NCBI GenBank assembly: GCA_025201765.1
Contig: MU623372.1
Coordinates: 1-64,000 of the forward strand
DNA from: Daldinia sp. FL1419
Lineage: Eukaryota > Ascomycota > Sordariomycetes > Xylariales > Hypoxylaceae
DNA: 64,000 bases
Direction: 5' to 3'
Below are positions 36,367 to 46,074 of this stretch, piece by piece. The stretch's first letter is position 1, and every line of letters begins with the position of its first letter. The position numbers and the translations under genes were made by a program. The notes under the pieces are model-generated. The model was given only the letters and a program-made list of their open reading frames with translations. It did no database searches and was not told where the DNA came from.

Positions 36367-39300
36367 TCAACTTACAGTAGCTATGGGCGGTATCACCTGA
36401 TGCCTCCCTGGATCAGATACCGCAGGGTCATCAAGCGTCGGTTGTGGGAGCTCTTTAGGAATCTCCTTCCGACCGTTGGCTTTATAATACAAGACTACAT
36501 CGTTGCCTCCCTTCCAAATATGGGCTCGCAATGTCGCAAGGCTCATGGTGTTTGGTAGTAACTAAGTCCGTCGGTTAGTATCTTCACCTCTTACTCTTGC
36601 ATACCTCAATAACATACCTGATCGTTGCAATACAGTTCCAAGTATTCCTCTGGTTTGAGAGCATCCGGCTCCAGTTCCTCAGACTGGGGGTCTATCCTCT
36701 CAGCCACATAAGCCAAAATCTTCTTCACCCTTAACATCCTGTTTGCGTTGAGACGGTTGTTTCCATCCATAGTAGCGATACTGGGCAACGAGTCCTTCCA
36801 AGGGTGCAATATGAACGAGACCTTGACCGGATCTTTCTGGGGAATCGTGTTCTGTCTAGATTAGTTGGCGTTCTACGACGTTACGTGGGAAAACGCATAC
36901 TGTAAGCAAAACTTCGCCCAACCACATAGGGGCCTTCTCTTCGATTATATCAGCATCAACACCGACACTCATCACCGTGCCCCTATACAAGTTGGCGCTG
37001 CCACCGGACGTTTCTTCTTGGATAATAACTTTCGTGCCGGGCGGTAGTTTCAGCACCGGCGCGTCAATGGGTAGAGCGGGAGTGATCTTAGTCTCGATCA
37101 AGTTGTTAGGGGCCTCTATTAGTTGCTTCTCGTAGTCATTATGGATCTTCTGGACCACGCCACGGAAATTGTCATCGACTTCCTTTTCGTGGTTCGAAGA
37201 TGACTCTGATTTATTCTCTTCCGTCTTATCTTCCGTGACGGTAGGCTTCTCAATATTAGAAGATGCCGATCGTCCTAGTTTCTTGCTTCCAAAAGACATA
37301 CCCATTCGGAATTTCTTGCCGAAGGGCGTACTGGGAGATTTAACTTCCTTCTCCTTCTCCTTCTCCTTATCTTTAGTCTCTACTGGAGATTTTGACATTT
37401 CTTCTTTAGCAGGTGGCTGCTCTGTCGCCCCCGGAGTCGATGCCGTCTTTGCAGGAGCATCTGCTGAGCTAATACCGCCAGAAAAGTAGTCGTCACCAGA
37501 CGACCGATTTATCTGTTGAGGTAGTTTTTCGAGAGGACTAACAGGCACAGCCGTGTTATCGAAACCCCCTAAAGTCAAATTAGGAGCGGGAGTAGCTACG
37601 CCAATCGCCAATCCAGGGCTCAATGGATGACTGATTCCATTCGCCCTTGGGGTCGTCGCTGGAGAGTCGTTGGGTTGCCATCCCTGGATGTTCGTGGGTA
37701 TATTTATCGACATTGGTGGGTTTAGTCGAGAAGCTACCTTACGTTTCTCAACGCCTTCGTTGAGTTTCAATCTATGAATCTCATCTCGCTTGATCTCCTC
37801 ATCAATTAGCTTAGCAAATAAGTATCGGAGAATCCATCTCCCAAGGTTTACTTTAAACAAGTTAGCCCTCGTCTCAAAGTAAAGCGATTATAAGCCATAC
37901 TTCTCTGATCTTCTCGGAATTCTACAGGCTCTGCCAAGACGAGCTCGTCGGCGTACATTTCGGCGTCGAAACAATTAAAAGGCTCCAATATTACAGTCAA
38001 ATTGCCAGAACTCGTCTCAATCGAGCACCAAGGGGCAACAGCTTCCAAAGTATTAACTTCAGGTTCAACATCTTCGAGGTGTTTCTTTCCGAATCTTTGA
38101 ATGACTTCGCACTACTTCGAATTAGCTACGCCTCAATATTATGCATATACAACTCACCTTAATCAGATCCCATAGTAATACATCGCCGGCGGTGTCGAGC
38201 GTTAATACTCGCCGCCGGTCGTTAAGAAGTTTATGTTTTACAAGTCCATTTTGACCTTCGATGGTTTCTTCTGGTAAATGGTGTATAGGTTCGATGGCAG
38301 GGACAACAGGGTCGTCAAAAATCTCTGAGCCTTTTCTGGACGCCGCACTAGTTGTTAAATTCGGCTCGGAAGAATCGTCAATTTCTGGTGGGAATAATGC
38401 CGTATTCGAGATTCTCAGGATCGCCTTGGCCGGGATTTCATTGTTTGGTAGGCTATTTGTAGGTGCCGTAGGCGGCTTTCTCGATCTCGAGACTGTGTTA
38501 ATAGCTCGCAAGTGTCTGTACGCCTCTGGGAGAAGAGCATCATTGCCAGTATCAACGTTTGTCCACCTGTTAATGGAAGAACTGGAGGTCGCAGACCATA
38601 TATAGTCTCCACAAGCCACCAATTTGTTAACTCCGTCATGTTCTTGAGCTACGGCCACGGATAGGCCTTCGTCCATCTCCACTGTTCCCCTGGTGTCCGT
38701 TTTGACGATCAGACCGGATCGATCGCTACTGTAGAATACAGCCAGTTCGGGATCATCAGAAAACAACGACCAGACACTATCGTTGTGCATGGTGAGCGTA
38801 TACATACATCTACCGGCGGTGACGCTCCACACTTTGACGGTTTGATCGGAACTGGCGGTCATAACAGTGTCGCCAGCCTCGTTCATCAATATAGCACGGA
38901 TATTATCGGTGTGACCAACCAGTTTGGTGATTCTCTTCCCCGACTTGGGGTCCCATAGCCGTACTATTGACTCTGGACCTCCGCTAGCTAGAATATTCTG
39001 GTTGACACACATGGCGTATACGGAAGCCTTTTCGCTAACATCTTCGCCCCTAACGTCGATTTCCAAAGACTTCCCCTTGCCATTGAGGTCCCACAGATAT
39101 ATCTTCCTATCAAGGCCCCCGGAAGCAACCCAGTCTGCGGAACTCGGCGTTGCGACACATTTCACGTAGTCGGCATGCTGACCGATGGTGTGGGGTTCTG
39201 TATCCCCAAGCTCGGGTCGCCATACTTTTACGGTCAGGTCGGATGATGCGGAAACGAGGGCGGAATTGTTGGAAGCAAGGACGATGTCATTAACCCAATG

Positions 39301-39940
39301 GGTATGGGCCTGGGCCGATGCGCGGAATTTGGTAGTCGGTTGAGGCTTTCCATTTTGATTCGGCGCTTGGGCGCGATCAGAATAACCGTTTAGATCAAGA
39401 TTTACATCCCAAGCACAGATGACTCCGTCTCTCCCTCCGGAGTAGCTATGCGACTAAAGTTAACGCACGGGACGGGACGGGGCGGGACGGGACGCCATCA
39501 CATAACGGCAGCGGGAATCTTACAGAATCGCATTGTCTCGGTCTACTGCGAGACCATTTACACCGAGTCTATGTCCGCCGGATGATGAGTGGTCTAGTTC
39601 AAGAACTGAAGGTAAAAGATAGTTATTAGGACAAAGTCAAAAAAAGGGTCTCCTCTCATTTTTAGCCCGTTTAAACACAACCACATCGCCTGCATTGCAG
39701 GACGTGAGGATGAAGTTGGGGGTGGATATTTATTAAACTGGTGACTGTCCAAGTATGCGGTCCAAAGATCCCAAGTTATGTTGTGCGGGAATGATCAACG
39801 ATCAACGATCAACGGGCTAGAGAGGAGGAGAGGGGACTAACGGTGTAAATAAGTCAATTTATTAAGGAGAGAAGAGAAGACGACATCGATAGAAAATATT
39901 ACGAACCATAACTTATCCTCTGACGCGCCTTTTTGGCCAT
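36367..39940 (-). CDS. WDR48/UAF1-like WD40 protein
   Basis: Seven exons: 39940-39907, 39605-39524, 39445-38158, 38111-37901, 37850-36901, 36851-36618 and 36561-36367; 997 residues, all phases closing. The first exon codes only eleven codons plus one base (MAKKARQRISY), a conserved WDR48 start, and is split off by a 301-nt intron. Residues about 12-330 are WD40 repeats (YSGGRDGVICAWDV, LVSASSDLTVKVW, TASSDQTVKVWSV). A linker and the WDR48 C-terminal domain follow (APWCSIETSSGNLTV; RINLGRWILRYLF), then a long disordered Lys/Ser/Glu-rich stretch and a ubiquitin-like tail (MSLATLRAHIWKGGNDVVLYY). WDR48/Bun107 proteins bind and activate USP1/12/46-type deubiquitinases. The second intron contains a G-quadruplex motif. 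Confidence 0.93.
39469..39491 (+). other. G-quadruplex motif inside an intron
   Basis: GGGACGGGACGGGGCGGGACGGG: five G-runs of three or four separated by one or two bases, on the template strand of the WDR48-like gene, in its second intron (39446-39523). This satisfies the usual intramolecular quadruplex pattern with very short loops. Confidence 0.8.
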
Positions 39941-40626
39941 GGCAAGTGGGAAATTGAAGAGATTAACATGCGCGGAGATTACGTCGATGGAATATTCGAC
40001 AAGATATTCGACAGGAAATACTACCTCGGGGAACGGCTAAATGGTAATAATAGATTAACGGTTAGCAAGATTAATAACAAGATTAACAAGATTAACAAGA
40101 CATCGAGAGAGCTACTTTAGGTTATGGGGGAACGGGAACCTGGGGAAAAAGAGAGCGTAGCTTAAAACGTTGGCTAAGAATACGTAGTTAGTTAACCTAG
40201 GTTAGGTAATTTGGCTTAAGGCTTGGAAGGCATCTAACCTAACATGTTATTGTAGTAATTAGCATGCAACAGCATTGGTGCTTCCCCAAGATTTCAGGCG
40301 CTACTGTGCTGTAACTCGGCCATGGCACCTTGGGAACCCTTAGTCCACGCGAACACCACGCAACAAGCGCAGTTAGACCTTACATAGTACCTACATATTC
40401 GGAAACCCCACCTTTGAGTTCCACTCTTTTCCACTCTTCTATCGAACCGATTGTAGATCTCGACCTCTCAGAGCCAAGTTTACGTATCCACAGGGTTCCC
40501 GCTATGGTACCTTATCTGCTCTATTGCATCACCCCCTGGGACCGTAGGATGCGCGCGAAATGCGCAAACCGCAAACTAGGAACTACCTGACAGCCTGACT
40601 ACTACCGGTGCCTGAAGGGGCGGAAC
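39941..40626. other. Intergenic upstream of WDR48-like gene
   Basis: Contains AAGATTAAC repeated three times near 40075-40100 and TTAACCTAGGTTAGGT at about 40192-40208. No convincing gene. An open frame at 40330-40590 is in the same frame as the HNH relic downstream but shows no similarity I can recognise. Confidence 0.4.
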
Positions 40627-41915
40627 GTGAGCAACTCAAGAAAGAGCTCAAAATTTACCACCCTGTTTCTAACCCTTCGTGCTTCGGATTACGGCTCTTG
40701 GGATTACGGAATTGTGTATTATGCCAGCTGTATCCTCGCTGGCAATGTCTGGAAGTCCGATGAGGGCCGTCGGGAGACAGATGAAGGTCCGTTTTTCTCA
40801 TCTGGCCGTATTGGATCAGAGAGCAGGATAGTATTCACCGATGATCTCGTTCCTGCTGGGCGGTACTATTTCCACGTTCCCCCATTTACCAACGATCAGT
40901 TAATACCCTACTTTTACCCCTCTGGACTGTCCAAAATTAACCTATGATCACAGATGAACCCTACCCGATCGTACCAAGCTTCCACGAATGGATCTACCCA
41001 AACGAAACACCAAAGCCATGGCAAGCATTGAAGGTCGAACCTACCGCGACTATCCCTGCCCGCCCTAACACTCCAAGCACCAAGATTCGTCCATACGCTG
41101 AAGGCTTCATCCCCCCCATGCCTCAGAGGCTAAGTAGCTATACCGGACGCCGACGGCCTTGTCCTGTAACATTCGACCTCACATCAACACAAGAAGCTCA
41201 CGTCATGCCTAAAACCTGTCGAAACTAGGCAAGCATCAACGATATGGTGAAGTACAAACCTGATGATGGCATCAGATGCGTCAAGCTTATCGACCATCCG
41301 AGCAACACGATCTACCTTCGCGATGATGTCCGCACTCTTTATGATGGAAACTATATCATCATGGTCCCGAAACCCGACTCTGCAAATAGAGGAACATATC
41401 GCCTAGGCACGCATGTATGGTCTCCACCGAACAAGTCAGAGGATTCAGATATGCAAGTGTTTTCCTGCTATCAGAATCGTCCCTGCTATCCAATCGCACA
41501 CGTGCCGGTGGAATTCTTGTTCGCTCGCTTCGCCTGGGCCATCTTTACCTACTATACCGTTAACCTATTGGATAGCGACAACGCCAACAACCAATATTCT
41601 GTTCTTTACGCGGTCGTGAACAAAGACGGCTCGAGGTCATATCAACACAAGATGGCCTTGGGTAGTGAGATTGAGAAATTGTCTTCCAAGGCCACCGGCA
41701 CGAAAGGGCAGAAGCGAGACATCAGTCATAGCACGGGAGCTGATTCTGGTCCCAATAAACGCCGGAAACTCCGTTACTCATATCGCACAGGAAAGCTCGA
41801 ATGGGAAACCGATGACGATGGATTCGAGCCTGGCGACCACGGTGGTTTCAGTGACAATTATGAAGACGATACTGACTACTCTTCCGATGACTGCGACGAC
41901 GATGATGGCGATTAA
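40627..41915 (+). pseudogene. Broken HNH-type fungal protein gene
   Basis: Three pieces read as one family. 40627-40930 gives YYASCILAGNVW and DLVPAGRYYFHVPP. After a frame change, 40944-41225 gives YPIVPSFHEWIYPNETPKPW and CPVTFDLTSTQEAHVMPK. After a TAG at 41226-41228, in the same frame, 41229-41915 gives NDMVKY, NTIYLRDDVRTLYDG and VEFLFARFAWAIF. These are the successive landmarks of fungal proteins with an HNH-endonuclease-like core (C..T...EAHVMP). The family usually has Trp where the TAG lies, so TGG to TAG is likely. No splice pair repairs the first frame change, and no ATG opens the first piece. The last 224 codons are intact with an acidic tail. A mis-read intron remains possible for the first junction. 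Confidence 0.62.
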
Positions 41916-42748
41916 AAACATAGCTCTTCGCAACATACAGTGCCAGAGCTATTGGGTTCCGTGTTGAGTCTTGGTAGTAGTGACAAGAGCTCTCATGAGG
42001 ATCAAGATCTTCTCAAACCTACATCATTACCTCTACTGATTCCGAAGAATACGTCTAATAGTTTCTTTCGGCCTAATTTAAATGGGCACGCCAGCTAAAA
42101 GAGATGCGAGAGGGGTATACGGATCGGATCATGGATAGGTTATACAAAGATACTAAGGACAAGATTTACTCTTTATTGCTTTAGTAAGTACCTTGTTATA
42201 GAATTGAAGTTCGGTTTCCTTTTGCTACTGCGCCTATTCATATCAAGTGTGAACTTTGAAGCTATTATAATAACTATCGCCGGCAATGAGGTCTTAGATT
42301 GATTTTAATTGGGTGCACCGGGTGTGGGGCGGTTGGAGGTGACCGCTCTGTGGGTGGGGTGCGGGGTAGGTAATTGGGCGATGTACTGGTGGTGGATTTA
42401 AGGCCTGATAGCAAAAATAGGTGGTGGGCAAACCTCTTATTAATAAAATATATACACTAGGTTACGGAAGAAGCCACGGCCAAGGCCAGCCAAGAGGACC
42501 AGCAGAACGCGCCTATCCCCTTTTCTCCTTTTTTCTTTCTTTTTTTATTCTTTTTTTTTTTCCCCATGGTCACCCGACCATGCCTAATCCACCTCTTCCC
42601 TTGCGTCTTTCCTCCTCCAAACTAAACGATATCCTTTCCTTTCCAAAATCCAGAGCTCAAGGCATCTTGCGGAACTGCTCCAAGAGCATGAGCGAGTCTC
42701 GCACTCGCTCCGCGGCTCGCGACGGGCTACCGCGTGTTTGTTCGTCGT
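41916..42748. other. Intergenic, no gene seen
   Basis: Holds a T-rich tract at about 42525-42563. The right end overlaps the 3' region of the minus-strand cysteine-rich gene. No other feature. Confidence 0.4.
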
Positions 42749-43117
42749 CTATCCCGAGTGTAAGTCATTGTCTGCATCCGCGTTCCCGCCCGCGTGCTCG
42801 AGTATCGTCGATAAAATACGAGCGCTCTTACCTGGCGACGAGGACGAGGATTCCCACGTCTTCCCCTGGCTGTTGGCGGCGCGGTGCTGCTCTTTCGCGC
42901 ACTCGGGGCAGGGGGTGTCTTTTGGTCGCAGCGCGACGGTGCGCTTGCACTGCAGCATCCCCGGCGGCAGCTTAGAGGGCTGGTCGGGCAGGAACTTGGT
43001 GTGATCGAGCACCATGTCGTCTTTGGGGTCGCAGCGTCTCGCGACGTGGCAGAGCGATGTGTTCTGGTATAGCCGGTGGGTGCACCCCCGAAAGGTGTTC
43101 CAGACCTCGACGCACAT
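42749..43117 (-). CDS. Small cysteine-rich hypothetical protein
   Basis: 122 residues from the ATG at 43117; an in-frame upstream ATG at 43213 would add 32 low-complexity residues and seems less likely. The N-terminal half is Cys/His-rich: MCVEVWNTF, CTHRLYQNTSLCHVARRC, then CKR and CPEC, suggesting one or two zinc sites, in a pattern seen in small fungal proteins of unknown function that begin MC. The C-terminal half is Ser/Gly/Asp-rich and probably disordered. No signal peptide is apparent. It could be longer through splicing, since open sequence continues in another frame beyond the stop. Function unknown. Confidence 0.5.
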   Translation of the reverse strand: MCVEVWNTFRGCTHRLYQNTSLCHVARRCDPKDDMVLDHTKFLPDQPSKLPPGMLQCKRTVALRPKDTPCPECAKEQHRAANSQGKTWESSSSSPGKSARILSTILEHAGGNADADNDLHSG

Positions 43118-44328
43118 GATTCCTAAGTGTAACTCGAATGTAGAAAGTGGCTTGCAGTAGTGCGACGACGCTTGACAGCGGGAAATATTGTTGGTTGGTG
43201 GCGATGCTATCAACGACTATCGCGGTCGGAATTGAGGGAGGGGTTTGGTATGGTCTTGCTGCTGGGATGGCATCGGCGGCGCGAAAAATGTTTAAATAGG
43301 CAATCAACGCCAATTCGTGACTGTGGAAAACCGTACTGTGGACGATGTGGTCAGGATAAGAGCTTGATTTGGGTTGATTTGGGTGCTGTTTGTGTGTACA
43401 ACTCGCAATTTCTCACTAAGTTTCCAGAGTTGTTCGTCCTCTATCCCGCCATCATTGTGACCGGATAACGCCTATTGTGCACAATGCAGTCAATGGGACG
43501 GCGAAAGCCCCCCAAATAGAGTACAAAGACTTTCTACATTGTCTAAAAGACAAGTTGGGCTATTCTAGGCACTTTTGTACTACGACGGTCTGCAGTGAAA
43601 GGGCAAAGCGTTGCGTACAAAGAATCGAGGTGGGATAGAAAGCCATTGATGATGGCATCTCAAAGGTCATAATCACTCCTTTGACGCTCTATTATCGGAT
43701 GCCCTAGACCAGATAAGCCGCACAGGTGGTCGTTACTTGTGACCACAAGACAATGATTATCCTACAAGTTTATTTGTGACTCGTTTGCTCTGGTACGAAG
43801 CCGCTCGTGTATCAGGGCTGGCCGTGCCAATGAGGTACCTAACGCCGCACTGTAAGGTTGTATCTTAGAATAGGTAGGTAGATAATCAGTCATTAGACTT
43901 AAAGGAGTGGCCAAGTGGTGAGGTTGGTAATGTTGGAATTAATTCAGAGTCCTTTTGGTGTTACCAACTCTCGCCCCCTTTCGGAATACTCTTTTCTTTC
44001 TAGAGTGAATGCTGGCTATGGGGCATCTATCACTAGAATCTTTTTTTTTCTAAGGCCAACTCGTTTTAGAACGTAAAGTCGCTTAAATACGTATGCTATA
44101 GTATACAACGATCGAATAATACTAGAAGTAATATACTTTGAGACAATACCCCTGAGTCTCTCGCTACGCTCTCTCGCTGCCCCTCACATAATAGCAGACA
44201 ACGACGACGCTAACTCCTTGATGCCCTCCTGGACCCTATCGCTTATCGTTTCCTCTTCCAACCGCAATGCTCTAACTCAACCTAGGGTACTGATTTATGA
44301 TCCCAGCGCTCAGAAGTTATCCCGCTAC
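43118..44328. other. Intergenic, no supported gene
   Basis: About 1.2 kb. Contains a tRNA A-box-like string (TGGCCAAGTGG at about 43909-43919) without a matching B box. Otherwise nothing is seen. Confidence 0.4.
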
Positions 44329-45426
44329 CTAGTCGTTCCCGAACCTTCTCGTCGTCATAGAATCAAAAAGACGACTCCTTTCGCGAGCCTCCATTTCATC
44401 GAAGAGACGCGAATGCTCGAACCAATTGTGAGGCTGATCATCATCAAGGAGATCATCAATCAGCTGATCTCCGTTGTCTGGGTAAATCATGCTTGGACTG
44501 CTCCATGGAGATCCCGCCCTAGCTGGGGAGTCCTCCGGGGTTCCTGCAGGGCCGTTTCCGTCTTCAGAAGTCTGCGATGCATCTGGCGAGTCTTCGAGAA
44601 ACTCCAAAGCCGAAAATATATCTGCCATGTCATTGAGAGTATCTAACCGTATAGTGCCATCTACCCCTAACAGTCGTCGGATTCTGGGGTCTACCGACTC
44701 TTCTATAAAACCAGTCATGATCTTGAGGATTTCCCGCACAGTCTCAGGAGAGTTGCTTTCCCTGCGCGTCAAGGCCTGTGCGAATACGCGCAGGATTGCT
44801 CCCGCTGCCATAATCTCCTCGGCGCTACGCGATCTTTCATCGGGGCCCGAATCTTCCTCGGGGTCCGGCTCTTCCTCGGTAGTCCGTCTCTTGTCTCTAC
44901 GATCCCGGAGCTGCCAGAGCGTGTGTTCGAGTCGCTGGTTGACGGCTTCTAGGTCTTCTTCTTCTTCGAAACGTCGGACAAAGACTTTCAAGCAATCCAA
45001 GGCGTCTATGTCGGCATCCTTTTTGAGGGAGAGCGTTATAGTTTCGGCAGTGTCGATAGAGGGTTCTTCCCATGCGATAGTGTAAGTCCTCTCCTTTAAG
45101 TCGATGTCTTCCGTCACGTTTTTGTTATAGACTTTCGGAAGTCTTTCCATACGGAATCCATTCAAACCTCGGGGCGTATCTCTCCTTACGCTGTCCCATG
45201 ATCGGTCTTTCAGTCCAGTAATGCAGTTGTGGCACTGGTATGATTTCGACTTGCCGAGGACCCTGAAGTGTGGTTGATAATGAAACTCTTGGTAGTGCGG
45301 ACAATCATGTATGCTGTGTATTCCTTCGCATATTTCCCGCACGAGGCAACGCTCGACATTGTCGTTGCTCAGCGTGACGCTTTCGCAGGTAGCGCAAAGC
45401 GTCCAGGTTCTGTGTATCTAGCACAT
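44329..45426 (-). CDS. Cysteine-containing hypothetical protein with stop at codon 3
   Basis: A long open frame runs from 45417 to 44329. Its natural start would be the ATG at 45426, giving Met-Cys then TAG (45420-45418), then IHRTWTLCATCESVTLSN in the same frame. The reading past the stop looks real: LCATC, a run of Cys/His (CEGIHSIHDCPHY) and CHNC form a probable zinc-binding N-terminus. Next comes a charged helix (RRFEEEEDLEAVNQRLEHTL), a long acidic Ser/Pro region and a basic end. CAG to TAG (a C-to-T change) would explain the stop. Alternatively an upstream exon splices at ATACACAG just after it, or translation starts later. Without the N-terminal repair the longest product from a non-ATG codon has 337 residues. 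Function unknown. Confidence 0.5.
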
Positions 45427-46074
45427 CTTGCCCTGTTTGGTTGAGAAAAAGAAAGAATATATATATACTAAGTTCCTTACTTCTATACCTAGGTACCGAC
45501 TAATGAAGCATAAATTATTCCGTAGAATGTTGGCTTGTTATATAAGTAAAATAATTCGTAGAGTTGGTGGTTAAGAGAGAGAGTGGAATTAACCATTAAC
45601 CAAGAGGAGGCTACCGTTTCTAGGACAACATGTGCCTACATATTTATTATACGACTACACTTTCCTCCTCGAACAGAGAAGATAATCATAAAAGCAGTTC
45701 CGGAAACCGCCAATAGCCCTAAGATTCTAGGTAAGTGCGAGTGTTGCCAAGCGTCAATCCCTAGTTGAAGAATTATACGAAAGTAAGGGGCAAGACACAT
45801 GCAGTTAACACAAGCAACTACAATAGCAATGAGGTAAGAATATATCACGTTCGTATTTGCTATCATAAAGTAACTAAGCTACCTAAAGTACCAAACTTAT
45901 TGCTCAAGAACCGCGGCGTTATAAAACCTAATCCAGGCACGATCATAGCTAACGAATGTGAAGCTATCCCATCTCCTCCTACACGATGCTAAGCGGAGTT
46001 CTTCAATTTATCCAACTCTCGCCGCCTAGACGTATTGTATCCATACGCTTCATTTATCTACTGTTTTTTTTTCA
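45427..46074. other. Intergenic, possible membrane-protein fragment
   Basis: A minus-strand frame at 45866-45636 (76 codons) encodes two hydrophobic stretches (SYLIAIVVACVNCMCL; ILGLLAVSGTAFMIIFS) separated by a loop. It might be a fragment of a polytopic membrane protein, but there is no context to support expression. Confidence 0.25.

Noticed and set aside
42421..42975. A 184-codon plus-strand frame
   Set aside because: It starts with a non-ATG codon, runs through a T-rich tract and overlaps the better-supported cysteine-rich minus-strand gene.
43905..43990. tRNA-like sequence with a good A box (TGGCCAAGTGG)
   Set aside because: There is no GGTTCGANTCC-type B box at the expected distance, and the ends do not pair into an acceptor stem.
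44489..45085. A 198-codon serine-rich plus-strand frame
   Set aside because: It is antisense to an acidic, Asp/Glu/Ser-rich coding sequence, which generates Ser/Arg-rich shadows.
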